From Caprella mutica (lineage: Eukaryota; Arthropoda; Malacostraca; Amphipoda; Caprellidae), in NCBI GenBank assembly GCA_947561585.1, contig CANNZV010001175.1, forward strand, positions 62,024 to 126,023: a DNA stretch of 64,000 nucleotides, in the 5' to 3' direction. The position numbers and the translations under genes are program-made. Positions within the stretch are counted from its first letter, which is position 1. Each line of letters begins with the position of its first letter. This document shows, piece by piece, positions 1-11,369 of the stretch. Under the pieces are notes generated by a model that had not been told where the DNA came from, searched no databases, and worked only from the letters and a program-made list of their open reading frames with translations.

Positions 1-17
1 AAATAAGGATTTAAAAA

Positions 18-157
18 CAGGGGGGCTCGTGACCGGGGGGGGCTCGTGACCGGGGGGGCTCTTGACCGGGGGGGGGGCTTATGACCTAGTGGGGCTCATG
101 ACCGGGGGGGGCTCTTGACCGGGGGGGCTCTTGACCGGGGGGGCTTATGACCTACAC
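18..157. repeat. G-rich minisatellite, about 21-22 bp unit
   Basis: Seven to eight imperfect copies of a unit made of a run of 6-9 G followed by CTCGTGACC, CTCTTGACC or CTTATGACC. The unit length drifts because the G run varies. The long G runs could form G-quadruplexes on this strand. The array starts almost at the window edge, so its full length is unknown. Confidence 0.85.
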
Positions 158-561
158 CCATTCACAACATGGTGCAATGTCGATTTGCAACTTTTAAAAG
201 CATAATGATATCAGAATTGGGTTTCCCTGTACGATGGTTTAACCCTGTCATTTTAGACCTGATATTTTCGATTTTATTAAAAAGAACCGAATAATAGGAT
301 TATATGACTGTACTTAATAAAAAAGCAAATGATAAACATGTATAGTGATGATTGATATGTTTAACTATAAATTTCACAGAAAAGAGTAATTAATGACCTT
401 AAATTCACCCTGATTTACAATTTCATATTTTGACCTATTATCTGAAATATATGTGGAATGTGTATGTTTTTAGTTGAAAGTGAAGAAATACACACATATA
501 TATATAGAGAGTAATATTAGGCATTGAAATCTGTTTCATGGCCTAAAAATAAATTTCTATA
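158..561. other. AT-rich intergenic DNA, nothing recognised
   Basis: No open frame with coding character and no clear repeat apart from a short TA run near 497-507. Confidence 0.6.
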
Positions 562-615
562 GTGCGCAATATTCGCCCCGCCATGCAAAATATGGTGGAG
601 CGAATAGTTGCGCAC
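562..615. repeat. Imperfect palindrome of a TGCGCAA..TTCGCCCC repeat
   Basis: The left arm starts GTGCGCAATATTCGCC and the right arm ends GAATAGTTGCGCAC. The arms of about 23 nt pair with one bulge and two mismatches around a short AT loop. Direct relatives of the arm (TGCGCAAGATTCGCCCC and TGCGCGAGATTCGCCCC) lie at about 943-987. This looks like a terminal or subterminal piece of a foldback transposon. Confidence 0.5.
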
Positions 616-1827
616 GGAAAAACTCCGCTAAATAAAAAATTAGAAAGTCTAGAACCTTGTAATTTTAACTGAGGCAACTAAAGTCAATGATCATCATGCA
701 CTAAGAACTTCAGGTCATTATCTAGGGTAGAAATTTTTTTATGACAAATTTATTTTTTAGGGTAATTCGGTAAAATGAATTTTCGACTATGTACTTTTCA
801 TATGGTCTTAAATGTGATTTATTTCAACTATGAATAAATGCCTGTAAGCTGTTTTAATTTTATACAGAGTTACTAAATATTTGAGCCGGTCTATGACTAT
901 TTTTGTTATTGAGCTAGCACATTCATAGCCCTTTAAAAATGTGGTGCGCAAGATTCGCCCCGTGTGGTGCTGCGCGAGATTCGCCCCTCCCGACCCTACT
1001 TACTTTTTCATTCGTTCTTCCTAAGTTGTTGCATTGAAAAGTGGCTAAAATGAGCACTGCTAATAGCCCAGTAAACAATACAATGTTGGACCAACGTTGG
1101 TTCAATATTGAACGAAAATCTGGACCAACGTTGTCCTACTGGTCTCGATGTATTGGGCCAGCAAAGGTCCGACGTTGGCCCGCCTGACGAATATCCACCG
1201 GCCAAGAACTGTAAAACTATGTATAACCGACTTGTTCTGTTGTTTGGTCAGTGCAATTCCGACGTTTTGTCAAATTAATTATAACTGACAATAGCTAATG
1301 TTGCCGATATTATGCATGTCTACGGCAAGTGCTATTTTTATATTAGAGGTGTATTAAATTGATTACGCTACAGAGCACGTGAAGACAACAGTTACCTCTA
1401 ACAATGTAGTAACTGTCCTACATATACATTTTGCAGATCAAAATCAGGGATAAAAATATAACAGTTGCTTTTAATTCAAACTCAATTCTTTATTATATTA
1501 CCTACGCTATTTTAACAAAGTAATAATATTTATTTAAAATTGAATATAGAACATAATTTTCAATGTGAATAATTATTTCACACGGAAAAATAACATTTTT
1601 CATACTAATATACATGAATTAACGTGCGACCAATGATTTTATCTAAGGATGCAGCTCTCGATTACTCCTCTCGAGTCTATATTCGCACAATGTATTGGCC
1701 ACCTATTTATACTAAATTGCCAGAAACGGCTATAATTTCAAATGTATATCAAATTGAGGATATATTAAATTGGCTATTTGGTGTGATTAAAGTTGGGAGA
1801 GATCATTCGCACCTAACCTCTCTGATC
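616..1827. other. Intergenic DNA with transposon-like fragments
   Basis: Mostly AT-rich. At 943-987 there are two direct copies of a TGCGC(A/G)AGATTCGCCCC motif. At about 1082-1185 there is a cluster of CCAACGTTGG-type palindromic words (TTGGACCAACGTTGG and relatives), the style of a short foldback element. No gene is recognised; the small open frames here have no family features. Confidence 0.45.
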
Positions 1828-1960
1828 TGCTGGCGATAACCGCCAAACAGAACTGGTAGACCAGTATAATAAATATACTGGTATCAAAAAATCACTTGAT
1901 TGGTTAACCAATTAAAGTTTCCCTTCATTGGGCCAGTGCTGTTTGGCGACCGCTGGCCAA
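1828..1960. repeat. Inverted repeat pair (foldback transposon piece)
   Basis: The segment at about 1828-1855 (containing GGCGATAACCGCCAAACAG) is inverted at about 1933-1960 (CTGTTTGGCGACCGCTGG). A smaller stem CCAGTATA/TATACTGG lies between them. The right arm touches the left edge of the block shared with 18.45 kb. Confidence 0.45.
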
Positions 1961-2430
1961 ATATCGTTCACATTACAAGCATTTGTCCGGTGTGTAATAG
2001 CACTGGCGTGGCAATACCTGATCGTGCCTTCAATTTGCCAAAGTTTTCCGATGTTGGCTTGATAGTGAAATGTTATCAGGGAGTAGATTATTATCAATAA
2101 TAGACACTGCTAATAGTAGAATACAATGCATCTCATTTTACCATCTGATCAGGAATGTAAAACTTAATACTTCACAGCGCCCTCTCTGCAGATGTGGTGA
2201 ATTTATTGGACTTAAAACCAAATTATTATATTTATATATATTACAGTTGTTAGTTAAATATATGACGAATGAACTCGCGTGTGTACTGTGTATACAACTA
2301 AAACAATATTTTCAATAGAAAAAGTAGCATGTTTTATAATATTTACTGCCCCTTTAAACGATATTTATACCTACCTTATATCATTTCGTACATTTATATA
2401 TGTAAGTTATATGAATATTATAAGATTGTC

Positions 2431-2928
2431 AGCCCCAAGGGGCTCTATCCTGAAGCTGTCTGTGGTAAATGGAAGAGAAGGGGGTGGAATCCCTTGGGCC
2501 CCGAACTGTTGTAATTTGGATTATGGATTGTCTTTTTTCATTTTTACCATGTTTATAATTTTTTTAACGCTACTTGCAGTTTTAGAGGATAGCGCTAGGG
2601 TTATGCTCTTCAACTACGAGGTCTTAAATTTTCTGTTAGGTAGGCTCGTAGGCTTCATTTACTGTCACCTCTTCATTTTCCTCTTCCATCCGTGAGTGCA
2701 GCCACCGGTGCTTGTCTCCCGTTTCGTCACATTCCTTGGTAAGTGACTGCATTCATGGAGTAGCTTTTATGCATCCATGAGCATTGTCACCGACGGTGGT
2801 AAGTGACTTTGTTCATGTAGCCACTCTCCTCTCTGACTGCTTCTTCTAGTCCCTTGTATTTAATTTCCTTTTGAGGTCAGCGATAGTGCCTTTGGTTCCG
2901 AAGCAGACGTTAAACCCCTATTAAATTA
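2431..2928 (+). mobile_element. Retroposed element with 14-bp target site duplication
   Basis: The duplicated copy at about 19,490 lacks this 498-bp segment, giving a clean empty site. The filled site is flanked by ATTATAAGATTGTC at 2417-2430 and again at 2929-2942. A 14-bp duplication is typical of target-primed reverse transcription. The 3' part (CAGACGTTAAACCCC before the junction) has the look of a LINE or SINE 3' end. It contains about one and a half copies of a GGAGTAGCTTTTATGCATCC unit that is expanded at 55.9 kb. A reading frame of 138 codons at 2279-2695 crosses the junction and is not a gene. Confidence 0.75.
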
Positions 2929-3302
2929 ATTATAAGATTGTCATTAAAATTTTCATTTAAAAATATTTTTAGATGTTTTACCTTAATTAGCGTTTCTTTA
3001 TAAATGATGTTAATAATTAAAGATAAATGATAAAGTCCATTGACCGACATAACGGACACATTTTCTGGTACATGTACTGTCTCTTGAAAGAGATTTACAT
3101 GTGTATGTACTTTCATTTTACAACCACCATAAACATAACTCTTAAGTGAATATACACGAAATGAATGCAAAAGTAGAATCACTTCGTCACAATTGCTCTT
3201 TAAAATGAATGCTGCATCACTTGTTGTTCCTCTTCATTCACTCAAGTGGTGGGACTTGGAACCAAAATCCTTTGATCTGCTCTCAGAGAGAATATTCTGT
3301 GA

Positions 3303-3450
3303 GAATGATATGCCTACCAATAATGTCTCCCTGCTCATAATTCTATAGGCCTAACACTATAATTTAGTCAAAGGAAGGATATGCCTACCAAAGATGCCTA
3401 CCAGCTCTTAATTCTATTTATAAGTCTAACACTCTAGCTCAGTAAAAGAA
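3303..3450. repeat. Two copies of an approximately 70-bp unit (3' of GR gene 1)
   Basis: Units begin GATATGCCTACCAA and end in AACACT-TAATTTAGTCAAAG-like sequence. The duplicated copy at 19,868-20,090 has three units, so this is a variable tandem repeat in the duplicated flank. Confidence 0.65.
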
Positions 3451-3675
3451 ATGGTAGCTAGAATAATGGGATCATACATAATTATGTAACATAATTCTTA
3501 TTTACAAGAATCTTATGAGTTCTAAGGAAAAATGAAATTGATCAAAAATGACTTAATCTTAATTGAATGCCATTCGAAAAGGTTCTCCTTTTCAGTCCGG
3601 TTCAAATAAAAATCATAAACTATACTCTGTATGTTACCATAAAAAGCATCTACATTACATCATATTCATATCTCT

Positions 3676-3830
3676 TCATTTGCTGTCCCCAAGCACTTCT
3701 ATTATAGCGAGAAATGCAACGTCAGCATTCCTTGTGAGTACTTCAGTTGTACGGAATCTAAAGTGGTTCTGATATTGCCACTCGACAGTGTGTCTGACTT
3801 TTATTCTCCTTACAAGAATAAACTTGTGAA
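3676..3830 (-). other. Conserved block 3' of GR gene 1 (3' UTR or alternative exon)
   Basis: A block present downstream of all three GR genes (here, 12,325-12,485 and 20,309-20,465). On the minus strand all three copies keep an open frame containing RRIKVR, VEWQYQNHFR and TTEVLTRNA and ending GDSK-stop. In each copy it is preceded by a pyrimidine-rich run and ACAAG, which could be a splice acceptor. Differences between copies are mostly amino-acid changing, which argues against a protein under constraint. It may simply be 3' UTR. Confidence 0.35.
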
Positions 3831-4608
3831 AAGAACAGTCGGTATTGGTGGTTAGAAGAAAGGAAAGGCAGAATTGAATTAAGATAATAATATTAGTCAA
3901 AATAGGAGAATGTTTAACTGTTTACTATTATTTTCTAATCTTAAAATATACAAAGATTCAGTTTTCAATAATAGATAGCTGAAGTGTTAGTGGCTTCCAG
4001 GGATCCAAATTATAAAATGATTTATTTTTTAAAGAGAGAACATACAGAATGGTCTAAATGGAGATAATAATATTATATAGTATGGAGATATTAGTTCATT
4101 CCAGCATGCCATCGGTTACAGATGGTATGAATTTTCAATTGTATTAGAAGTATGAATGGGTTTTTGCATCACTGGTAAGTATCTTATTAAGTAATTATTT
4201 GGTATCATTTGAACAGTTCAGCCAAACTTTAGCCATTCATATCTATAATGTCCACTTAACTCTCTTCCTTGGTCCTATCTCTGTAACGTGAATGAGGTTA
4301 TGAGAGGAATATTATAAGAAGGTGAAAGGTTCTTCATTTTTTAATGGAATATTCCATTGCGAATGTAGATGTAGTGGGAAAGTTTATTCATAATACGTAT
4401 TCATTTAATTATTATTTACACAATCAAACACAAATGCTAACCAAATAAACAATATGACTAAACTCAGTAAAATATAATATAACCAGTATTAACCCCATGG
4501 TTACTGATCAGTCTGAGTGTTTCAAAAAGTTTCTTAAAAATACTTTCGTGCCGTTGAATTACCGAAATGTCTTCTTCTCAATTGATATCAGAAGATTCTA
4601 ACCACTTC

Positions 4609-7600
4609 TCACTCACTGTATCTGAACTGCATCAGAATAACGGTAGAAGTTGCCACAAAACTGAAGATCTGCAAAACAAGTAGGTATAATTAAAGTTATC
4701 AATGACCATTAAAATATAATTTTTAATAACTGAAAAAATTATACCTCGCGCATTTATTCGATCATATGGTGTGTTCAGTTGAGGAAGGTTCTCAGTCACA
4801 TTTTCAAATTGTTCAGGATAAGCATCCAAAATTTGTAGATTGATATTTGTTGGTTTACTAAGATAAAATTCACGACTAAGGTACTTTTACCTATCTTCGC
4901 AAGATTCACTGATTAAAGAAAAATATTTAAAGTCAATATTTTTCTATCAAAAACAAGAAGAATATAATCTTTACAAAAGAGGAAATTTCTTTAGGAACTT
5001 ACAACTGAGGTCGTCAGGAAGAGATGAGAATATCAGGAAGTTGTGAAATCGACCGCTCTATAAACAAGCCTTCGCGGCTTAGAGGATGTTTAAGGCATTC
5101 CCTCTCTGGATGGAACCGCACAGACTACTTCGGATCGTGTGTTGATCTGACCTATTGACTTAATGATTAACGAGGTTGTAATGCCGTATGCCCCTATAGT
5201 TTCTATACCAAATTGTTCAAGTTTGAAATCTTCATAATTGCTGAGTATTTCAACGCATACGGTTCTCTGCAGCCCGACAGCCGATCCGACCTTTATGGGG
5301 ATTCATTGAGGTGTATCTCGGCAAATGTGACGATGCAAGTACAAACCGAAGCCAGACTTTTCTCATTTCAGTAAGAAATCACTGTAATACCATCTGATCG
5401 TTAACTATCACCTCTGTCAGTTCCTTAAGGATCAAGCACTGAAGAGATTCATGCTATCTGAAAAACTCGTTTCACCACACCATTGCAAGACTAGCCATGC
5501 AGTCCTCTAATATCCATCTCACTTCCACAGTGGCAAGAATGTGGTTCAATACGATTAATTATCAGTTCTAGCCAATAGATTCTCCAATAATGATTGAGCA
5601 CGTTGTGAAACCAGCTTCAAAACCTCACTTCCACTTCCTAATTACATCTGAATAAGATCTCCGGTATCGAACACATTAATATTAGAAAGTATATGTTAAT
5701 GTATTGGTCAACCAAATGTTTGACCACTAAATGGAAGACACAAAAATAGGTAAAACACAGTCTGCATTGACCAACCCGTAGAATTGCCTGAATTCATGAA
5801 AAAGTCCACATCTCTACATTTATCACATTGGCAACGGCAGATTTAAGTGATTCGTCAATACGGTTGCCGGACGTTTTGTCGAAACACTTTTCGTCGAAGG
5901 ACATTTCGTCGACTGGACATTTAGTTCTAAAGGATGTTACGACAATTTTTCGTAAATGGTATATTAACACACATAATGTACGTGTATCGGTGGCGTGCCG
6001 CCTTCCAATCACCCCAGGTCTTTAAAAAAATCATGAAGTGTGCATTGCAACAAACTAGCAGATACAAAAAACTACATACTGGCCATTTATGTTGAGTTTC
6101 AAAACATTCTTCATTTTTATATGTTTATATTCATTTATATATTAAATAATCTTCATTTATCTTAGTATAACCTTCACGAAAACTTGCCAACAAAACGTCT
6201 TGTTTACGTAATGTCTTGTCGACAAAAATATCCAGTCGACGAATTAACTGTCGACGAAATATCTGCACGCCATAATCATAACAGCTAAACTTGACTTCGT
6301 GTTTTTAGACTGAATAAGCCCACAGAAATTATTACAGCATCGGAATGAAGAAAACAAATGCTTGAGGGTTATCAACTACCAGCAACCGAAGGACCACGAG
6401 GTCCATATCTTCTTTCCTCCTTAAAATCTCCGCAGAAATACCAATGTCATTCAAAGGCGGTCTTATAAGAACATCTATCTTTATGAGACACCCTGACATT
6501 AATAAGTACTTCCCGGAACAACAATTCTTTTTCACGAATGGCAGTCCCATCGTGGATGGTCAGCTCTAAATTCAAGACCAAGAACACTCAATCCATTAAT
6601 CAAGATTGTTACGTTCTTCATAACTCTCTCCGGTGCATCTCCCGGGCTTGTCCATATACCAATCATTGGTATATGGACAATGGGCTGACTCAACCTTGCG
6701 AGCCACATCGTTTACTTCAAGAGCAAACATAGTTGGTCCAAAAGGGTCACCATAATGGATAATTGTCTCTGGCCTCAGCAGTTCTTCACCAAAAAACAAA
6801 GAAAAGACGTAGAATAAGCTTGCCATAGGAGTCTGTATTGCTCGGTACATGGTTATGAATAACAGTAAGAAAGGTGTCTCTTCTCAGACAGTTGATTACA
6901 TTTTAATATCCTCCTTGAGGAACACACTTCTATGATATAGTCACTATAAATCGTCTGGTAAATGCTGAAACAATCTAGCTGAACCAGTGTACTATGCCTA
7001 AGTGAGATCTATGCTTATTTGAGATATTGGCATATGAGAGGCGTAGAGTTTATTTTGAGCATGGCTTTATTGATTCAGTTCAGTATCAAGTGTCCCACGC
7101 AATTGAGAGAGTCTGTGTAGCTCTTAATTATATATGTATGATAAATTCAGTGTTATACATGATTTACACATTGTCACTATAGAAATTAGTTATATATCAT
7201 GAAACAGGAGTTCTACATTGTACAAGTACAACTCCCTTATAATGAAGTCATATGTAGTGAACCATCCTGATTTTTGGAGTTATGAGAATTTCATTAACCT
7301 GTAGCTATCTAGTATGATGAATTTATTTCAAAAAGAAATAATTTTTTTTCTATAGTCTGCCAAGATGAAGAAAGCTCTCTATTTATCTCTTAAATTCTCT
7401 ATAGTACAGTAAACACTAATGAACCAGTTGAAGTTCACTATGTATAGAGGAGTTCTAGCTATGGTATAATAAATCTATGCCACCACAATGAACTCTACCT
7501 CACATACATGATCAATTGAAACCCAGAGCTACTGACACTCTCTCACTGTCGTGGCACACTTAATATTGAAGCATTAACGACACGCCCACAATCAACTCTC

Positions 7601-10600
7601 CGCCTTTCGTATGCCAGCATCTCAAGTAAGCACGGATCTCACTTAGGCATAGTACACCTGTAATAATTCGATTCCAAGAAACTGTGATAAGGGGCGCATG
7701 CGCATCAACCCTTGGCAGCCTATCTTTGCAGTCAATCTTTCAGCAAGGTACGTATTGCCAACTGCTATGAGTCGGATGCCACTTTTTTTTTTGGTTGAAG
7801 CGCACAATGTGGCTCCATAAAAAGTAGATAATGCAAGATCAGGAACTGATCCTCTCAAAATGGCATACACAAAATATGTCAGAGTGGTTATACAGGGTGT
7901 CCCAAAAAAGCCGATAACCAAATTTCGATGGCTATAATTCAAAAACTAATAAACTTTCAAGAAATTGGTAAATCACATTTTGTTCCTCAACTTTTTTTCA
8001 ATGTCTCTAATAATTTTCAGATAAAGCGATAAGACCGTTTCCTTTAATCACTATTTTTAGTGACCCATACTAAAAACCTGTTTGCGCACTTTCAGTAAAA
8101 TACTTATTTCACAGTTCGAATTGTTCAAGTAGCACTTACAGAAAATTTGCGAATCACTGCTGTAAAAAGTGGTTAGATGTTACTAAATTTACATTCAACA
8201 AAATTGTAACTTGTGACTTGAAATAACATCCTTACAAGATACACGAGCGATACAAAGTCCTCGATACCGGTCTTCCTTTGCTGCTGAATTTGGCTCAATG
8301 TTGTTTGCAAAGAAATGTCCGGTTTGTGGACGATATTGTGATTGGCGATGAAACAGCTTTTCATTTATATGACAAAAAATAATCATAACATTCGTACATA
8401 TGCACCGAAGAGCCAAGTTCTACTTTCAATTTTGACGTAGGAATTTCATGAGAGAAATTATATCTCTGTTGATATGACTTAGTGGCAATGGCCGTGTAGT
8501 CGGTCCTTATTTAAAAATAAACTTAAATGAAGTTGAATACCTTGATCCATTATATTACAGGATCGTTCAAAGACTTCGAGAAACAAATAGAAACAGAATT
8601 AATCGAACCTGGTGGGTTCAAGAAGATGCTCCTGAGCACAGAACTATTGCTGTAAGGAAAAACTAAATGAGCTATTCGGCAATAGGCGTTATCGTCTTGA
8701 ATCATCGTAACGATTGGTCCACCAGATCGTCTGAAACGATTAATAGGAGGAACAGTTTGATTTTTTTCAGTGACATTTTAATAAACGCTTTTTATTGTTA
8801 TGATAACATCTTTTTACTATACCATTTTAATAAACTGTTCAAAGTTATTTACAACAAGGTTTTAATATCCTAAAATTGGAATTTAAACAAAAGTGCTCAA
8901 GCAGGTTTTTGGTATCGGTCACTAAAAATACAGCTCAAAGAAAACAGTTGAATTGATCCATCTAAAAATTTTTACAGAGATGGAAAAAATGTTGAGAAAC
9001 AAAATGTGATTTTCGAATTTTTTGTAAATTTAATAGTTTTTGAATTACAGCCCTTGAAATTTGGGTATCGTTTTTTTTTTGGGACACCCTGTATGACGTA
9101 CTCAACCCTCTGCAAAAAAAATGGGACGATAATTTCTTGATATAACCTGGCCAGAGTCCATCTTCTCCTCCGGTAGAACCAGGACGGAAAAAAATTGACA
9201 GCTTCCCGGACCGGACACCCTCCTCCGAAACAACTGGCACAATTATATAATTATCCGGCTGCTCTGGCATCATCAAGTTTTGTGGGAGTCAGTTCGTTTC
9301 GTTAGGACATTTTATTAGAGAAGATAACAGCTCACAAATTGCTTCACTTATGCCACCATCTTCAAACTTTATAGCTGTGACTATTTTACTAATACTCGAA
9401 AATTATTTTCCATGAAAATCTCAATAAATTACTATTCTTTGGCTTAGGCCCTTCCTCCACCGTTGCGTCAAGTTTTAACATAAACTGTATGTTAAAACTC
9501 ACAAAAATTCACATAGTCTTACCTGTATTAGGTTTGCTCTATTCAGAGTGAAGAGTCCCATAACATCTAATGGTGGCCTCCTTTCCAATAAATCCATAAG
9601 TTCACCTAACTGGAGGGTAAACAGAAGAGTATGAATTTTGAATAAAGTCGATTTGCTTGGAAACTTAATTCTTCAGCTTTTATATTGATATTAACAGTTC
9701 AGCCAGAAATATATAAAGGTCATAATTATTCATTTAAGGGCTATATGTACTGCCCACTTTCCGACTGCTGTCAGTGTTCAATTATTGAGTGGTTATCTTA
9801 CCTTAGAATGTTTTAAACCCAAAGAAGGAGTATTTTTCAGTAGTAAAAGAGAAGATAAGATATCTTCCACCTGTATATTTGGAAAAATATAAATGAATTA
9901 TCTTGAACCAATGACAATCATGAGATAGTTTAAACAATTTTCAACTTATTTCTATTAATTTTTATGTATAAAATTAGTTTAATTTTTATATAATTAGACT
10001 TTTATTTCAGAATCATCAGAATTTGAAGTAAGCTACCCTTCTTATCTCATCGAAGCTATACAGAAGTACTCACTGAGTTTTCAAAATAGGTCGTGGTGTT
10101 TGTCAGATGAATGATAGGAGTAACATTGATGAGCAGGTGGACTAATGTAGACAATTTGAATACTGTTGACATCTGTGACCAAATTGAACAATAAAATAAA
10201 CTCACAAGAAGTGATCCGATCAAAACAGCCAACAGAACCAGAAGAAAAGGGCTGCAATAGAATTCTACCAGTTGTATATATTCGTACACCTTGAGAGTCT
10301 GTAATTTTATTTCATCATAATCTATCCTCATTTTGAATTCGTTCAAATAATTCAGTGAATTCTCAGTCCATGAATTTAAGAGCTTTGGATTTGAAGGTAA
10401 GGTTATCACAGAAGAATTGTCAGAAGCAGCTTCTGCAATGACAGAAGCGTAGTGTTTCTTGATTTTCCTGCCTTCATTTCTTTCTTCTTGGTATCCCCAT
10501 TTAAGCTCAGAGTCTAGAATTCCTTTTCGTTTCATTTCCAAGAAGGGTTTGTAGATTGTTCTGATCGTTGAAGAAGCAAATTGCATATGTGCCCGAAATA

Positions 10601-11165
10601 TAACGGAGAATAGGTATATGTATAGTCCAAAGAAGAAGTATCTGATCATGTTCGTCATTTGTGGAATGCCTTGTAGAAATGGTTCCAAGTACAGAATTAT
10701 CATAATGCAAACACTGATGTAAATTATACTTGATAATCCTAATATGATAGTGAAAGGATCGATGAGTATGACTGGAGTTTCAATTTCAATATTATCAGAT
10801 ATCAGGGACGTTAGATTCATTATTCTTTTCAATATTTTGATGTGCCAAAATCCTAACGCCTGCATGGCGAATACAGATGCCGAACACAACACATCATAGG
10901 TCATATGAGCCACTATCAAAGTAACTGACTTGTCTGCTGTACTTCTTGGATATAACATCGAGTTTATAATTTCGAAGCTCATTAAAGAGCAAACAAAAAA
11001 TGCCATTATTCCACTCCAGCGTATCAGAGGAAAACAAGTTTTAAACTTTGAAATTTTGAAAGATTCTCCTGCTGAAAATCTTTCTACGTTGTAGTTAAAA
11101 GGGAAAAATCCAAACAATTTGAATAGGAAGTAGTTCACTCGAAGTAGGTTGAAATTTTCGATCAT
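4609..11165 (-). CDS. Gustatory receptor gene 1 (four exons)
   Basis: Exons on the minus strand are 11165-10074, 9870-9802, 9609-9523 and 4668-4609; all introns are GT-AG and phase 0, giving 435 residues. This is an insect gustatory receptor, a seven-helix ligand-gated cation channel of taste-neuron membranes. The N-terminus has the GR-like KLFGFFPFNY (residues 16-25). Hydrophobic segments lie near residues 50-71, 80-107, 132-162, 173-195, 304-327 and 336-358, and a polar, probably cytoplasmic loop at 200-300. Exon 3 encodes GLFTLNRANLIQ and exon 4 ATSTVILMQFRYSE, matching the TYhhhhhQF signature of GR helix 7 with Ser in place of Tyr. The start was set at the Met of RVKMIENF, which all three paralogs share; in-frame Mets also occur at 11189 and 11288. 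Exon 4 lies 4.85 kb away across transposon debris, so that junction is the least certain. An odorant receptor was considered, but the end motif favours GR. Confidence 0.78.
4669..5800. other. Proximal part of GR gene 1 intron 3, nearly identical to 21.3-22.4 kb
   Basis: No transposon signature was recognised. This stretch is about 98% identical to its counterpart at 21,301-22,440. On the minus strand at about 4760-4905 a short open frame (containing DAYPEQFENVTENLPQLNTP) is kept in both copies with one residue change. It has no recognised family, and the high DNA identity alone could explain it. Confidence 0.5.
5815..6290. mobile_element. Foldback-type element rich in TTCGTCGAC words
   Basis: Repeated words such as TTTTCGTCGAAGGACATTTC and GTCGACGAA occur in opposite orientations at about 5870-5930 and 6200-6275, around an AT-rich centre. 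The second copy at 22,450-22,830 is about 90 bp shorter in the middle. It is probably a non-autonomous DNA transposon remnant. The open frames on both strands here are by-products of the repeat. Confidence 0.45.
6650..6678. repeat. Perfect 14-nt-arm palindrome inside the dead RT
   Basis: GTCCATATACCAAT is followed by one base and then its exact reverse complement. The duplicated copy near 23,218 has one mismatch. It falls at the WYMD motif region and probably arose by local inverted duplication. Confidence 0.8.
6985..7660. mobile_element. Foldback/MITE element with about 150-bp terminal inverted repeats, copy 1
   Basis: The left end reads CAGTGTACTATGCCTAAGTG. The right end is its inverted relative (CACTTAGGCATAGTACACCTG when read on the plus strand). 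The arms stay recognisable for about 150 bp, including GATATTGGCATATGAGAGGCG against CGCCTTTCGTATGCCAGCATC. The centre is AT-rich without coding. It splits the dead reverse transcriptase. Copy 2 is at 23,567-24,211, so the insertion predates the segmental duplication. Confidence 0.7.
7891..9093 (+). mobile_element. Mariner-like element with about 210-bp inverted ends, defective
   Basis: Both ends start TACAGGGTGTCCCAAAAAA and remain similar for about 210 bp (7891-8100 against 9093-8881), far longer than the roughly 30 bp usual for mariner. The target contributes TA. The duplicated copy shows the empty site at about 24,390 (GAGTGGTTTATGACG). Inside, the plus strand carries broken transposase pieces in order: GDETAFHLYDKK near 8345, EDAPEHRTIAV near 8630 and VLNHRNDWSTRSS near 8700. 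The last two resemble the mariner QDGAP.H and WPPRSPDLTP motifs. Stops, frameshifts and missing N-terminal coding make it non-autonomous. Confidence 0.8.
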
Positions 11166-11344
11166 TTTAACACGTTGAGTACTGCTCATATTAAGTAAGA
11201 CTGTCTTTAGATTCACTAATCGGATGACTGTTTTCTTATATAGCTGTAAATGAATCAATAATATGGACCAGTATTGATTGCCATACATATAGTACTTACT
11301 GTTTACTGATGAATGTTATTCAGCTATTTCAATCAAACTTAAAT

Positions 11345-11365
11345 AGACCATCGATTTGCTAATAT
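11345..11365 (-). promoter_or_regulatory. Conserved upstream block of GR gene 1
   Basis: The plus-strand text AGACCATCGATTTGCTAATAT recurs upstream of GR gene 2 (15,887-15,907) and gene 3 (26,714-26,734) with only one or two changed bases. It lies 180, 175 and 171 bp before the shared start Met, while sequence on either side is more diverged. It could be a promoter or enhancer element for taste-neuron expression; this is inference. Confidence 0.45.
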
Positions 11366-11369
11366 ATTC

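Larger units (their letters stand above)
6332..9400 (-). pseudogene. Dead non-LTR reverse transcriptase, copy 1 (interrupted)
   Basis: Minus-strand fragments, in the right order for one reverse transcriptase: KFEDGGISEAI near 9360; PGSTGGEDGLWPGYIKKL near 9150; FYGATLCAST and GIRLIAVGNT near 7700-7830; SLFFGEEL, GDPFGPTMFALEVNDVARKV and WYMDK near 6640-6800; and LNDIGISAE...RRKEDMD near 6350-6450. GDP.GP.(L/M)F and (F/Y).DD are palm-domain motifs, and here the second catalytic Asp reads Lys. Stops and frameshifts separate the pieces. A foldback element (6985-7660) and a mariner (7891-9093) are inserted in it. It lies in GR gene 1 intron 3, in the same orientation as the gene. Confidence 0.75.

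Noticed and set aside
2279..2695. 138-codon plus-strand frame
   Set aside because: It crosses the junction of the retroposon inserted at 2431 and has no counterpart in the duplicated copy.
6538..6732. Plus-strand frames over the dead RT (also 22,766-23,343)
   Set aside because: Shadows of the minus-strand reverse transcriptase remnant, which has the recognisable motifs.
10056..11288. Taking GR exon 1 frames as complete single-exon genes
   Set aside because: The frames run past a conserved donor (TCA followed by GTGAGT) in all three genes and would lack the seventh helix; downstream exons with GR end motifs fit in phase.
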